A stretch of 64,000 bases of DNA from Homarus americanus (taxonomy: Eukaryota > Arthropoda > Malacostraca > Decapoda > Nephropidae), in contig NW_024744357.1 in NCBI RefSeq assembly GCF_018991925.1, positions 3,619,658 to 3,683,657 of the forward strand. The letters run 5' to 3'. The position numbers were made by a program, and so were the translations under genes. Of this stretch, positions 1 through 13,100 are shown piece after piece. A model generated the notes under the pieces. That model was given only the letters and a program-made list of their open reading frames with translations. It had not been told where the DNA came from and did no database searches. The stretch's first letter is position 1, and each line of letters begins with the position of its first letter.

Positions 1-840
1 GTCTTATTTTCTTAAATTTCTAATGTAGAACCATCGTCACTCACGAAAACAATGCTGTCTTGTCTCCTCTTGTGAGTTTTCATATTCTATGTATTATTAA
101 TGAATTGCATTGTTCATTTCACATATATAAAGATTAATTCAATCAAATACATTTTCAGTAATAAAAAATAATGAATCTTTTGTACATATTCTTAAGATAA
201 ATGAATATGTTTCCTTGAGTGCACACGTATACATTGGCGTTCCACTATCAGTTACTTTTTCTTTAATATCAATGGTTACTTCTACTGTACTGTACATCAA
301 ATAATATTAATTAAAACATACATATTTTTTACATTAATTTTACAACAACAACAACCAGGGTCTTATTTTCTTCAGTTTCAGGTGGATAACTGACATTATG
401 GGTGTAAACACTGACAACAATGTCGTCTCTTATCCTCTTGTGTATTTTAATATTCTACGTATTATCAATGAATTGTATTTTTAATTTTGCATATATAAAG
501 ATTAATTCAATCAAATACATATTCAGTAATAAACAATAATGAAGCTTTTGTACATATTCTTAAGACAAATGACGCGGTATCCCTAAATGTGCACGTATAT
601 GTTGGTGTTCCCAATCCATCTCTTTTTTTTTTCTTTGCCATTAGTGGTTAGCTACTTCGATTGTTCCATTTATTAACATTAAATAACGTTACTTAAAACA
701 TATAATATTCATTTTTTTACATTAATTTTACTATAGCTACAACCAGGGTCTTATTTTCTTCATTTTCTCGTGTAGAACTATCATCCCAGACTCCCGGCTG
801 TAAACACAAACGAAAACAATGGCATCCCATCTCCTCTTGT
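1..840. repeat. AT-rich tandem repeat, unit about 388 bp
   Basis: The stretch beginning GTCTTATTTTCTT recurs at 1, 360 and 748. Each copy is followed by the same order of blocks: a short variable part with ACAATG, then CTCTTGTG, then (first two copies) ATATATAAAGATTAATTCAA and AATACAT.TTCAGTAATAAA. This gives about 2.2 diverged copies; the third is cut short near 840. No coding potential or terminal motif was seen. The array may continue left of the window. Confidence 0.8.
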
Positions 841-2290
841 GTGACCATATTATTATTTATTTATATTGTATAAAGTGCATTCAGAAACAATATTTAAAGA
901 ATTTAGATTGCAATTTTCATTAATTGTATTGTTTTGGGGGGAAAAGAGGGTAAAAAGCCACACAAAAGATACGGAAAGGTCACACTGGGGAACGCATCTC
1001 ATTATTATTGCTTTATATTAATGATAATTAATGATTCATGATACAATGATTCACCTTACACTGCAATATTGGAGGACACATTACCGTCGTTATTCGAGGC
1101 TTTACTGTATATTATATGATATATATTGAACTGCTTTATGAGTCTAACAATTAAGGGACACTGACTAACAAAAAGAACCAGAATGTGAAGGATTTTGAAA
1201 CTTGAATGGTTTACATTGGCATTAAATATTAGCTTTACTTCTAAGCAACTTTAATTTTTTAATGTTTTAGTTATAAATAAAATAACACCTTTATTTTAAT
1301 CATTTACCATGACCGGAGGCTGTAGACTTTGTTCGCTTGTTGCCATACACTGACAGTACAGTGTTCTACCATATACTGTCAGTATTGTACAATGTAAAAC
1401 ATGCTTTGTTATCATGTACGTACCATAATTATTAAGTTTGAAAACTTTTTAACTTGTCAATACTGTATATTTAATAATAAACTATCAGTACAAGTAAACT
1501 GTCATTACATAACTAGTGTACAGTGTATCGTAAATATTTTACAATTGCAGGAACTGTATTATTGCGATTGATATTTGGGCTAATAGCCTCGGTGGGACAT
1601 TTACTCCGATGTGGCCGATTTGTTCACACCACATTCATGTGCCCAGGTTACGTTGGTTAGTAAAGAACCGTAGTTGACATCAAAAGATATTTTAATATTT
1701 TGAAAATGCTACAGTTAAGTAAAGCTTATTTGTGAGTGCTAGAAATTAAGTTGCATCCCACTACTAAGTGACTGAGGCCTACCAGTGAAAACACCAACAT
1801 TAAGTCAAGCTCAATAACAGTTGCCCTCCTGAAAAAAACAAAAAAACATGGGAGAACTATTAAAAATTAAACGTTGGCAAGTTTAGCTAACACTGAGGGC
1901 ATTGCTTTCAAATTGCAGTTTAGGAGGGTCAACTTACCTGCCAACTGTAGGCCAAGATCAACAGTTTCAGTTGAAATAATTGAGGTCAACTTACACTCCA
2001 GGTCGTCTTATAAGCAGCAATATACAGTAGCTACAAATACAGCTAGGGATGAGACATACAGTATAACCTCATATCATGTCTTTTGTTTGAATAAATTTAT
2101 GAATGCAGATATCTCTATATTTCTCCTGACTAATATAATAACAATAATAAGTTCCCAGTAATAGATGGATGAGTACTGTACAAGTAAGTAAATGATATTA
2201 AGTAAAGAAAGAAACAAACAAACTCCTTTTAATTAATATAAAATGTACACACGAGTAAATAAAGTAAAAACTGCTTCTGCAAGATAAGAG
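841..2290. other. AT-rich non-coding DNA, nothing recognised
   Basis: I see only AT-rich sequence with short open frames in this stretch. A 95-codon frame at 1874-2161 has no recognisable motif and does not open with a good ATG context. No splice-flanked exon was found on either strand. Confidence 0.5.
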
Positions 2291-2309
2291 GAGAAAGTAA
2301 ACCACAGTC

Positions 2310-2687
2310 ATGACGATGTCACCTGAAGTACGAAATTCCATAGAAAAGTTTCAAGGATACGTTTATGCTGGACTGAACAGATGCAAAGCTTATGACAGGT
2401 TTTGGGTCACTCAATGCTACCACTGCCAAAAATTGGGACACTTTGTTTCAGGATGTCCCAGGAAGCCTGGTTCTCCAGTTAGTGCCTTCTGTGCAGGCAG
2501 TCATATGTCTAGGACATGCTCAAATAAGACCTTATCCTGCTGTGCAAACTTGTTCCACTTTTACAGTACCACCCGAGTCAATCAGTCAGTCAGTCATTTT
2601 GCTTCAAGCAAAGATTGCCCTATGATGACATCCAAACAGAAAAAAAATATTGAAAACACTGACCGTATTTGTTCAAAAAATTTGTAG
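2310..2687 (+). pseudogene. LINE ORF1 fragment with CCHC zinc knuckle
   Basis: This 125-codon frame contains FWVTQCYHCQKLGHFVSGCP, a classic CX2CX4HX4C zinc knuckle of LINE ORF1 (gag-like) proteins, which bind the element's RNA. A second, decayed knuckle follows (SAFCAGSHMSRTC). The segment ahead of the knuckle (SPEVRNSIEKFQGYVYAGLNRCKAYDRFWV) resembles the region that precedes knuckles in arthropod CR1/Jockey ORF1s. The N-terminal part of ORF1 is absent, so this is a 5'-truncated copy. It ends just before the endonuclease frame. Confidence 0.8.
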
Positions 2688-2699
2688 CACCCCCTTGAA

Positions 2700-3466
2700 C
2701 CTATTAAAAGTAGGTCTGCTTAATATCCGTGTGACCGGAAGCAAAGTGTGTCACGTTAATGAGTTTCTGAGGGAGTTCAGCTTGGATATCCTGTGTAACT
2801 GAAACGTGGTTGTATGAAAGAGACGTCAACATTATTGGTAGTGCTCTTTCCAAGACATATTCTCTTGTTCATGTTCCTAGACCTGCTGCAGGAGTTCCAG
2901 GTGGCAGAATGGAGCTGATCTATTCTGTGATCCTGCTCAACTCCTTTGAATTTATGGAGGCATTAATAAATCTTGATCACAAAGTTATTAGAATTGCTAT
3001 TGTGTATCAACCTGGTCACCCAGGTACAGAGAGAGAGTTCATGGATCAATTTGGCTTGTTTCTTGAGACTTTCTCAGGAAAGAACGGGCGACCGTTGATA
3101 TGTGGTGACTTTAATTATTGAACTGACAACCCATCTCTGAAACCTTTTTCCTCCGAGTTCTTGGAAATTCTAGATTTAAAAAATTTTGTCAATTATGTCT
3201 CATGTCCAACACATCTTTCTGGACACACTCTAGACCTAGTTTTGTCTCCTGGTGACTGTGTTCGTGTATTAGATGTTGCAATTACCCCGATAGATCCAGC
3301 AGTCTCTGACCATGCTTTGGTTACTTTTGGTTCTAATGTCCCAAAACCTCCTGCTTACAGTATAACAATTACTTCAAGGAGCCATAGAAACATTGACCAG
3401 ACCCTGATTGATCAGGAAGTCAAACATTCTTTGAACTGGGAAAACAACTCTGTTTTTTCGTCTTGA
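2700..3466 (+). pseudogene. LINE ORF2 endonuclease domain (broken)
   Basis: Translation on the plus strand, with several frame changes, gives an exonuclease-endonuclease-phosphatase fold: LNIRVTGSKV at the start, LDILCVTETWLYE (the E of the metal site), then RPLICGDFNY (the GDFN motif) and, after a stop at 3121, SDHALVTF (the SDH catalytic motif). LINE endonucleases nick the target DNA to prime reverse transcription. At least one stop codon and a frameshift interrupt it, so it cannot be functional. Confidence 0.8.
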
Positions 3467-4140
3467 GGAGAAGGTTAAATTACATAATGATGTCTTCCAG
3501 TCCATTTCAAACTATTAATATCTAGAGGTCATGAAGAGAATTACAGTACGAGATAACTCATTGGTATGACTCATCTTAAATTCTCTTCGTAGGGATCGTA
3601 GAAGTGCTGAATAAGAATGGCGTAGGCGGCGAACAGACCATACTAAATCAGAGTACTGTATATGATTGCGCATAAGGCTGTTGTTAATTCAGTGAGGGCA
3701 CGCAAAGTTGAAGACTACATAAGTCAAGATGCGTCTCGTGGCAGTGATAAAAATTTTTTTATACAGTTATGAATGGGCTGAGGTCTGGAACTATTATGCC
3801 TTCTTTCACTTCAGGATGCTCAGCTTGCCTCAGATTTGTCCTTGTTTTTTAGGGGTAAACAATATTTTGTGCTATATCAAGGACTCAAAGAAGACTTTTT
3901 GTTGTCTTGATCTTGTAAATGTATCTAAGGTAACACTCACTTATGAACATGTTGCAGACTTTATTTGTAGAATCATAAATAAATATTTTGCAGAGGGCAA
4001 TTTTGTGCGATTCAAGAAATAGGCTTTATTGTGTCCACATTTAAGAAACCTGGTGTTGATACTAAAAATATGTCAAATTATTGTCCGGTCTCCAATCTCT
4101 CATTCTTGTCAAAGATCACGGAGCGTGCCAAATAGCGTAC

Positions 4141-4884
4141 GGTGATATCTTATTGTAGTACAGTATTTCTTTTTATTCTCAAGTCTTTGACTTGTAGTGT
4201 TTCGAGCACTTGTGAATTCTTTAGAAGAACTAGTGCTCTTGAGAAACAAAAGATGAGCTATTATTATTAAATCATAAGTTAAATACTATTGTGTGATACA
4301 TTACTGTTTTTGTTATATAAATATACTGTAGTTTGGTAACACAGAACTGTAATAAAAAACTAAACATTGTATAATACATACAGTACGACATTAAATTACA
4401 GTAACACATAGATATTGTACAAAAAAAAGTTATATACGTACTCCAGCTCCTTGCCCGGCTGGCTGGCTGGTCAGCTGTTCGTCTATGTAACATGTCACCA
4501 GGAACTTAATACAACACAATAACTCATCTTAGTTGAGTGTGAAATTTATTAACCAGGCACCAAATGTACCTAAATAATGTAGGAATTATGGTGAAATTAC
4601 ATAATTTCGTTCTTAACGGGGTCGGGATAACGGAAGCCTCCCAGAGGGGGAACTTTTGTGGAGTCGTTTCACCCTCAACCGTCACTACCTACTGTACTAA
4701 CCTACTTATACTGTAATTCCTTTTCACTCATTATTTTTCTTATTTTATAGTTTTATATTATATTTTCTTTATTTCTAAGAAACACTTGAGCATTTTTTCT
4801 GGTTGAAATTGTGGGAGTGAAGGGGCTGAAAGGGCAAAAATGGGGGACTTCAGCACGAGAGCCAGAACGAACAAGTACCTTTAA
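4141..4884. other. No gene; possible MITE debris near 4.6-4.8 kb
   Basis: No exon was recognised. Around 4606-4640 the sequence (TTAACGGGGTCGGGATAACGG) resembles the TAACG-rich ends of the Tigger-type MITEs found elsewhere. The AT-rich segment at 4735-4775 closely matches one at 31140-31190, so this is probably remnant transposon DNA. Confidence 0.35.
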
Positions 4885-4888
4885 CATG

Positions 4889-5540
4889 CAAAAATATACA
4901 GGTATCCCCACATTTCGGAAACTCAGGTTGAGAAAATTCGCCCATATCGAGTCTGTGAATGATGATCACTGAATTCGGCCCACACCACTGGACTCCATTT
5001 GTTTATATCACCCAACATGTACATTTGATCCCTCAACCCCAGCTCTTCGGTTTAACACTTATATACATATCTTATTCAAGCTATCCAGTGTATTAACCTT
5101 ACTCAAGATGAATGTAAAGAGGCCACCAAGAGCAGGCGAGAGCAGTAGCGCTAAAAGAGCACGTAAAGGAATTAAGCTGAATATAAAACTTGACTTTTTA
5201 TGGAGCTTGAGGCAGAAGAAGAAACTTAGCCCCAGATTGCAAAGACATTACGGCTTGCTATGCCTCCCAATAATTCCCATCGCACCATCTCACCTCACAC
5301 AGCACTCAGCATCGTTTGTGGCGAGTTAAATTTTAAGTACAGTATTTTATGTATTTATTATCATATTATATCATAAAATAATCAATGTATGAGTTTAAAA
5401 ATGTTTATTAACATTCATAAGTGTGCTTGTATCACTTCTTTTTACCCAAAATGTTTCTTTAGAAATGCATCTCCAATTATATAATGGAAGTCAATGAGAA
5501 AATGGGGATCACATTACGGTCAACTTTTCAAGGACTCGTC
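4889..5540 (+). mobile_element. Tigger-like element remnant with transposase N-terminus
   Basis: It starts TACAGGTATCCCCACATTTC at 4898 or just before, a form typical of pogo/Tigger terminal repeats with a TA target. The frame at 5108-5329 encodes MNVKRPPRAGESSSAKRARKGIKLNIKLD, the familiar N-terminus of Tigger transposases just before the helix-turn-helix DNA-binding domain; it then loses homology. A matching right-hand terminal repeat was not found, so the right boundary is a guess based on the last Tigger-looking sequence (GTCAATGAGAAAATGGG, near 5490). Confidence 0.55.
5108..5329 (+). pseudogene. Tigger/pogo transposase N-terminal fragment
   Basis: The frame has 73 codons. The first ~30 residues, with the basic SSAKRARKG stretch followed by KLD, look like the start of the pogo/Tigger (CENP-B-type) helix-turn-helix transposase, which binds the element's ends. 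After residue 35 the sequence no longer fits the family. No DDE catalytic domain follows, so this is a truncated, non-autonomous remnant. Confidence 0.55.
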
Positions 5541-5689
5541 CCTTCCCTAGAACAACGCAATCGCAAAACTCACAAGGCCGTATTAGTTTGGCAATCCATA
5601 TAAAGGCAACGGCTTCCCACCAGCAGTGTCATCAATCAACTTCCTTCCAGTGAATGATTTTACAGCAACATATTATCTCATTAATAATA

Positions 5690-6040
5690 ATAGTTGCCCC
5701 TCATGTAACGAGGATGGCCGGCCCAAGGGCCACCTAGGCGTGAATTTGTTTTAGGTGTAGAAGCTGTCGCCAACACAACAACCACACCATAAGTTAACGA
5801 GCTGCATGACCCAGTGCCAAGAAATAGTCCGAGAAGACAGGACAACTCGCGAACTACACTGGCTAACCATTACCCCAGAACACGATCCGCAAATCGATTA
5901 ACATCCAGGTTCCCAATTACTGCTGGGTAGACAGAGGCAAATGGCGTAAAGAAACTTGCCCATAGTTTCACCCTGCCCGGGGATCAAACCCGAGTCCGCT
6001 CGCTTGCGAGGCGAACATGCTGACCATTACACCACAGGTC
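5690..6040 (-). mobile_element. tRNA-derived SINE (family A, copy 1)
   Basis: Read on the minus strand, it opens with a tRNA-like head having an A-box-like GTGGTGTAATGGTCAGCA and a B-box GGGTTTGATCCCC. A body of about 250 bp follows (CAGCAGTAATTGGGAACCTGG) and the copy ends in an ATTATTATTAA tail. A second copy lies at 61618-61955 in the same orientation, about 90 percent alike by eye. SINEs are transcribed by Pol III from the internal boxes and moved by LINE enzymes. Confidence 0.8.
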
Positions 6041-7067
6041 ATCCTGTTATATGATTACTTACTGTATGTAAGATTCACCAAATAAACAACTACCTATCCT
6101 ATTAGAGAAATATATTATTTTTATTAATCAAAGTTAAGTTACATAGATTAGGTTACTTTAGGTAGATTCATATGAAAAGGAAGTTAGGCTGGTTGCTGGC
6201 TTGGAACTGTTCCACTGCTACTGTTTGAGGTTGGTCGATCAGTGGGAAGTGTTTGTCAACAGTCAGAGGCTACACAAAGATGGCATTGTCAAGAAGACAA
6301 CAGGTTTACTCTTGAAGCAAGATGTAATTTTTTTTCTACAGATACCTTTTGTTAGGCAGTTAGTGGGTAAACCCTGACCCTTGTCCTTAACTATTACCCA
6401 AATTTCAAACCAATTATGTCACAGACCGACAATTTTTTAAACTGGACTCCTGTGAATTCAGCGAGACACGTGGAAATTTTAGTCCAGTGGTCCTGAATTC
6501 CAAAATTTTAGGTTATTAAATGAACTAGCATGAGGTCCTGTTTGAACAATGTCCCATTTGTTGAACACAGTTACATACTAGATAAAACAAATAAATGATT
6601 CAGTTAATAACCTTGCAAGCTTTTCAAACTCATTCTTTTACGTTACCACTTACAAGCTCTACTGCTGGTTTTATTATCCAACGAGTCACTCATTTCTGTC
6701 CTTTTCTATTCAAAGGAATTAAGGCTGGTAAAAGACCCAATTTAACTGTCCAAGAATGCAGACTAGGCATTGAGGCTTACCATACAACACTTAAAATAAT
6801 ACCTCACTTATCAACACTTACCTTCATTACCTGTGCTGTCTGCCACCACACAGCCAGGTTATATCTTCACGATCACATCCATACTGACAGAGATTTGTAA
6901 ATACATCGATACTTATCATGAAGACAAAAAAATTTTCAAAATTTTTTAACTGTCGTGCAAGTGATGCATAAATAAAGAACAGATAAGTATGCAGATGCTT
7001 CACCTTAACCCAGAATATTTAGTGCCATGAATAATAATTCAGTAAAAATTAAAAAAGAAAAACTTAC
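6041..7067. other. Intergenic or intronic DNA, nothing recognised
   Basis: A 101-codon open frame at 6595-6900 (plus) has no motif I recognise and lacks flanking splice signals. This stretch lies downstream, in the sense of the minus strand, of the last exon I could place for the unidentified gene. Its next exon may be here undetected or beyond the window. Confidence 0.4.
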
Positions 7068-7184
7068 CAACTTCATAATCATCTTCCACCATTGACTGCC
7101 AGATCCGGTGAATGGAATAATCCCGATTAAGTACAGATTTCAGGAACACTTGTGCATCAAAGCTCACATAAATTTCACCTCCAC
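7068..7184 (-). CDS. Exon of unidentified gene (last one placed)
   Basis: It is bounded by acceptor TTTACAG and donor GTAAGT on the minus strand. It enters in phase 1 and leaves in phase 1, encoding GGEIYVSFDAQVFLKSVLNR... through DDYEV. The other two frames have stops within the first few codons. Its entry phase matches the end of exon 11784-11967. Confidence 0.7.
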
Positions 7185-10100
7185 CTGTAAATCCAAATAC
7201 TCCATTAAGCTTCTTTATTAATACACATCAGTGCAGTAACAGTTTCATATTCTCCTGAGATTTTTGTTCCTTTTTTTGGGGGGGAGAATATACAGTTTAA
7301 ATTATGTACCTTATACATAAACCTTGGCTAACCCTCACAAGCATGGAAAATGGCAGTAAAGCATTGATGAACATAAATTAAACTTGAGGAGTGTTTGTTC
7401 CAACATCACTGTGTGGCTATGATGCTAAAAGTTCCCAACATCACTACATCACTATGTGGCTATGATGCTAAAAGTTCCCAACATCACTATGTGGTTATGA
7501 TGCTACAAGATCCCAACATCACTATGTGGCTATGATGCTACAAGATCCCAACATCACTATGTGGCTATGATGCTACAAGATCCCAACATCACTAGTATGT
7601 GGCTATGATGCTACAAGACGCCAATATAAAGACACGAGTAGAACAAATGAATATCTCATACAGGATGTTACGAGTGTCCGCCATAAGTTTCTGTTCTTGT
7701 TATGAAATACTTTGATTCAGATGGTGTGTGGTTAGCTCGAGCAGTTCCGCTAATTACTCATCCACACTGAATGATTCGTCATTTAAGTATTAACTTTGTT
7801 TATTACATTGTGTATTTATTGTATTATGTTTGAGTATATTATATTTTATTGTATTATTGTATATAGGTTAGATAAGTGTAGGTAATTTAGATAAAGTTTA
7901 TATTTTGGCCAATCAGGATATAGTACGTTAGTATTTGGCGGTAGAGAGGTGACGTCGGTGACCTACTGGTACACTCTAGTCAGTCTTGGGAGTTGGCATT
8001 TGACAATTGAGATTTGTTTTGCTTGATATTGATTTTGTGTGATCTTGTTGGACCTTTACTCAGCCACTTCCAAACATCATATCATTATTGTTATTTATTT
8101 TATTTTGTCTACATATGTGGTGGTGGGAATAAGTTAATAAATGTTCATATTTTTTTTTTATTTGTTAAGGTTTTGACCTGTTAACTTGACCTTTGTTGGG
8201 AGAATTTGGGATTAAGAATATAATAATAATTACCGACATATTTGAAAGACTTAAGTAGTTTGTGTTTATGTAACGAACTACCCAAGGGTCATAACACAGC
8301 GTTACAGGAGTCTTCATACTTCCTTTGATTTATAGGAGCTTGTTTATACGGCAGATTCTGAGGAAGAACATTTCCTGGAACACGGCCCTTAATCTAACCT
8401 CTACAACAACCTCATATACCAGGAAAGGAATGGTAAAAATCTAAATCTATATCAAAGGAGCTGAACTGGAGTCAAAAATGGGAATCTTGTTTGGTGTTTC
8501 CCTTTTAACCACCTGTGTACAGGGCCCCCTCTCTCTGGCATTAGCCAAATGAAGTATTAAAAGTGGCATCCCCAGGCTCTAGAAGAACAACTCCAGCCAT
8601 TTTAACTAGTGCACAAACTGTTCAGAAGAGGAAAAAGTTTACAGGAAATAGATAAAATCTGACTTAAAGGGAGAGAGAAAATACTGTATTGTTTTTCTTG
8701 GCTAATGTAGACAACAAGAATCTTTCCCTTAGGCCCCGGGTGACGTTCCAGAATGTCCGACTAGCGCGCCCCGGGTGACGTTCCAGAACGTCCGCCTATT
8801 TTCCCACCATGTTTTTTTATTAATTTTGGAAATGTTGATTTTTGTTCTCGATTTAACCCCGAGTGGGGGTATTGCCAGCAGCACCCTAACCCGGAGCTTA
8901 AGGGTTAAACAAAATCAGGAGAAGTCACCACAAGAGCAGATTTGTAGTACTGTATTAACTAAATACAGTACAAGTACTGTAGTGCCATTTACAGATCCAC
9001 TTGGCAGTGCATCATGGTCTTTGCTATCATCAACTTTCATACTTGGTGAATTTTGAGTCATATCTCCAATTTTTTTCAGAGAATACTTGTACAGTATTAC
9101 CCCGCCTAACGCGGTTTCACTTAACGCGTTTTTTCATATACGCGGTGCCTCACCAGAAGCGAACTTTCACTTAACACGGATTTTTTCCACATATACGCGG
9201 TGAGTGTCCGGCTCGACTCGAGACGCTATTTTTAGATTTTGCCCCACCCGCCACCCTGCCTGACTGCCTGTTTTAGCTCATAAAATTCATACAAATTACC
9301 CGGCCAGAATATAATTTACATTGCTGGAATTCTTATAATTTGGTGATCATTTTGAATATAAACATCATATATTTTGCATTAGACATACAAATTTTAGATA
9401 AAATGTTTTCTCTGAGTAAATATGTTATCTTTTGTGCAAAATATATAACATTTATATTCAAAATATTCCTGGTCTTACAAGGAATCCAGCAATGTCAATT
9501 ATATTATCCTAACTTTAATCTGAGGTATTATTTAATACAAAATGTTAAAATTTATTTTTTTCACCCACTCTTTCTCTTGAAGGGAGGATTGGTGGGGGGT
9601 GGGGGGGAGGGTTGGGACTGACCGCGCGGTTGGAAGAGGGGGGGAGGCAAGGTGGGGTACTTTGATTGACAGATAGTGTCGTGAAGAATATTTTTTTTTT
9701 TTTATTAACTGAAGATATTTGTTTTAGCTCATAAAATTCATACAAATTACCCGGTCAGAATATAATTTACATTGCTGGAATTCTTATAATTTGATGATCA
9801 TTTTGAATATAAACATCATATATTTTGCATTAGACATACAAATTTTAGATAAAATGTTTTCTCTGAGTAAATATGTTATCTTTTGTGCAAAATATATGAC
9901 ATTTATATTCAAAATATTCCTGGTCTTACAAGGAATCCAGCAATGTCAATTGTATTATCCTAACTTTAGTTTGAGGTATTATTTATTAAAATTTAGTGGT
10001 TTTCCCCCAAAAATTTCTCAGAGAGGGAAGAGCCAGCAGTGTAGTGTGAGAAGAGGGGGAGGGAGTCGAGTCCATTATTTGAATGGACATTAACTTGGCG

Positions 10101-13100
10101 ACTGTATTTCTCTATTTCTCTTAAGTATTAATTGTGTGCATGTACCATCATAAAATTAAGATGTTATTTTTACTACAACATAGTTATGTGTCTTCAAAAA
10201 GTGGAGTTTGGGGGTCAGGCTGGTTTCTATTGGAGTTAATCCCATTTGTTCTGTTGTTCACTTAACGCGGGACCCTCTGGGTTCTATTGACCGCGTTAAG
10301 TGGGGTACAACTGTATATTCATTCTGCTGTTGACATCTATCTTTTATGGTTTCCTTAACTCAGCTGCTGAAGGAAGGAGATGAGGGTAAAGAAAAGAGAG
10401 GAGACAAGTTACTACAGTAGTGATCATAGGTAAGGAGAATTGTTTTCTCTCATACCACACCCCTGCCTTCCTTGAGACTATGTATGTGGTCATGAATTAA
10501 CAGAATTATTCCTGATATAGGATCCTGCTCCCCAAATAAATTTCTCTTTCTATAAATATTCCTGAAAATTACTGTAATTAATCTCTACACCAAAATAATG
10601 TTGTCATACAGTTTAAACTGCAACATTCATCATATGATGCCAAGATTTTCACCCCAATGTTTTAAAATTGTGCACCAAGATTTGCTTCACATCTTACGGT
10701 AGGCCTCCTCACACTACACATGCATCACCAGGCCTACAGTTGCCTTTCAGTCATTATGGAAGAAGCACACTCATTGCTGTCAATGGCAGTCTGCCCCCAA
10801 GAATATTCTCAAGTTTTGCCCCATAATTAACCATGAAAGCCTCAGCTCCCTTGAAAAGTTTCTTAAATTTCAAACACTGAAATAAAGGAGACATCAAATG
10901 CCTTCTTTGTGGCTGATGTGTGGTGCAGACCATGATGTCTCAAGACTATCAACCCTGTCAGGTGAATTATCAGTCTGTGTGGAGCATCACCTCTAGGGTA
11001 TTTCAGATCACTGTACGAGTCCTAAGAACTTCACTTACACACTGGTACACATCCAGTCCCATGATCTGGGAGCTCATGGAATACTTTGGACAGTCCAAAT
11101 CCCTGATCAATGGTTACTCAAATCAGTTTACCAATCAACCTAAATTGAGAATTCCCTTGAATAATAACATAAGTATGACTACTGCTATAATTTGCCAAAA
11201 AGGTATTAAGTTATAACAAAATATATCTACATCATATAGTTTCCTTTAAAAGCTAAACAAAAAATACAGGGCAAAGCCGAGCTCTGCCACCACTTCTGGT
11301 CAAGGTGACAGCAGCCAGACTGAACAGTGAGAGGACAGTGAAAACAGAAGTCTGGTTTGTTTATATTTTCTATGAATGGAGCAGAACAGAGGTACAGCCT
11401 TTCAAGGAGGGTCTAACTTGGTACAGTACAAGTGATTTTGTAGTCTTATATTTCAACAATTATTACTCTCAGACACCTTCTTTTAGAACTGAGGTGTCCA
11501 GCTCTGAGAGGGAGATAATTACAATTCTGAGACAGTGTAGGTGCATTATTCCATTAAGTAAAGTTCAATAACCTGAATGCAAAGGAACTTCTTGAGCTAA
11601 ATGCTTTATAGTTTTTCACTTTATGCTTTATTTCTGTGAAGACAAACGTACATCTGCCATCAGCCTTCTGCAGGTGGGGAAACAGACTTTCTCCACATAA
11701 TATGGTTACTGTATATTTCTAATAATCACTGTTACCAGCACACCTCTAACATTCAATCCTGAAATGTCTTTTCTAACACTTACCTCTACAATCAAATCCA
11801 GTGTAGTCACAGCCAGCCACAAGTTCAATGAACATCCAGGTCTTGGGTGCAAATTCCACACGTGCTACAAGCTCATAGTCGCGCTGCTCCACTTCATCAT
11901 CTTGAAATTTTATGTGATACAGACGATCTACTTTTTCAAGATCAATCTTGAGTTTTTGTAGGTCCTCCTATAAGTTGAAGTAATGTAACATTCAAAGAAC
12001 AATTGCATACCCAGGGTGGAGGGGGTGGGAGGTTACAATGGGTTTGATGGTTGGGGGGGTTTTGGAACTTAAACGCTGCTCAGTGATCTGTGATCTTCCC
12101 AACCCATCTGCCCTTTGCAGTGAAATAATAATGTGGAAAAACAAAATGGAAAGGAAGTTTGACACGTGACAGACCAGCCGCTGCTATTGCTGCAACCAAG
12201 GCATGTTCACAACTCCTTAATGTTTAACAACTACTGCAATTGCTAACAACTGTTCCTGTGATGAGCTGCTGACTGTGGCAGCCATACTCAGCACTCAGGA
12301 AGATAAAATGGACACGAGATCTACAATGAGTGAAGAACATCTGGAGAGGTCGACATTGACGGAAATTCATAATAATATTACTATAGAAGTTGATAGTGTG
12401 ATTGATGATTTTTCTGGGCATATAAATTTTTGTCTTTTCATGCTTTAACTTTTGTGTCTGCATTTTTTTATTCATATCTTACCATCAGTTCTGCTGTTAA
12501 ATTACGACTGATTATTTGAGCAGCCTTTATAGTGCCGGTTTTACCCAATGTTTTTTAATTGTAGATTCATTACCCATTATTATTCTGTTCCTGTTTTTGA
12601 ATTTAATATTTTTACCAATTGCAATATGTTTACCTTTTCTAATTTAATAACTGCCAACCATATATACTCCCCATGTCAATTATAATTAGATACTGTACTG
12701 TATTATTTACTTGGAGCCTAGAGAGTATGCAAAAAATAAAAGTACATATAATAGTATTGATGTTTCAGTGTGGCCCCCAGTGGTGGTACATGGGTATGCA
12801 GTGTGTACCTACTTCTCAATTTATGCTCCTTTATAATTTTTTTTGTTCAACTAAAAACTTATTCAAAATATTTATTTTAATAGCAACATGTAATCTAAAT
12901 GTAATATTGTTGAAAGCCAGCTACAAATAAAATGTTTATTATTATTATTATTATATATAAGTACAGGGGGTACCCGAGTTACGAACGGGTTCCGTTCCTG
13001 AAGACGTTCTTATGTCGGATTTGTATGTAAGTAGGAACACATGCTATGTGCAGACGTACTTACAGAACAATGTTTAAAATCCCACTATATTATAGCCTAA

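Larger units (their letters stand above)
2292..4140 (+). mobile_element. Decayed non-LTR retrotransposon (ORF1, endonuclease, start of RT)
   Basis: Three pieces lie in the order expected for a LINE of the CR1/Jockey type: a gag-like zinc-knuckle ORF (2310-2687), an apurinic-type endonuclease (about 2700-3466), and the beginning of a reverse transcriptase near 4040-4135 (readable as KKPG..., then NYCPVSNLSFLSKITERA). Frames are broken by stops and shifts, and the body between 3480 and 4040 is poor. The RT catalytic core and the 3' end are missing. The element is dead. Clade assignment is tentative. Confidence 0.8.
9092..10313. mobile_element. Tigger-type MITE with internal duplication (1222 bp)
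   Basis: It is flanked by TA on both sides. The left end CAGTATTACCCCGCCTAACG and the reverse complement of the right end, CAGTTGTACCCCACTTAACG, match at most positions, and both continue with the CGGT motif. Further TTAACGCGTT-like and TATACGCGGTG motifs follow the left end. The middle holds two ~290-bp direct copies (see the repeat entries). No transposase remains. It lies in an intron of the unidentified gene. Confidence 0.85.

Noticed and set aside
5960..6040. A tRNA gene on the minus strand
   Set aside because: It is the head of a SINE that recurs at 61.9 kb with the same body.
7400..7625. CRISPR-like array of regular repeats
   Set aside because: Units are contiguous with no unique spacers, in an animal-type genome. 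It is a minisatellite. The same applies to 19114-19440 and 48977-49392.
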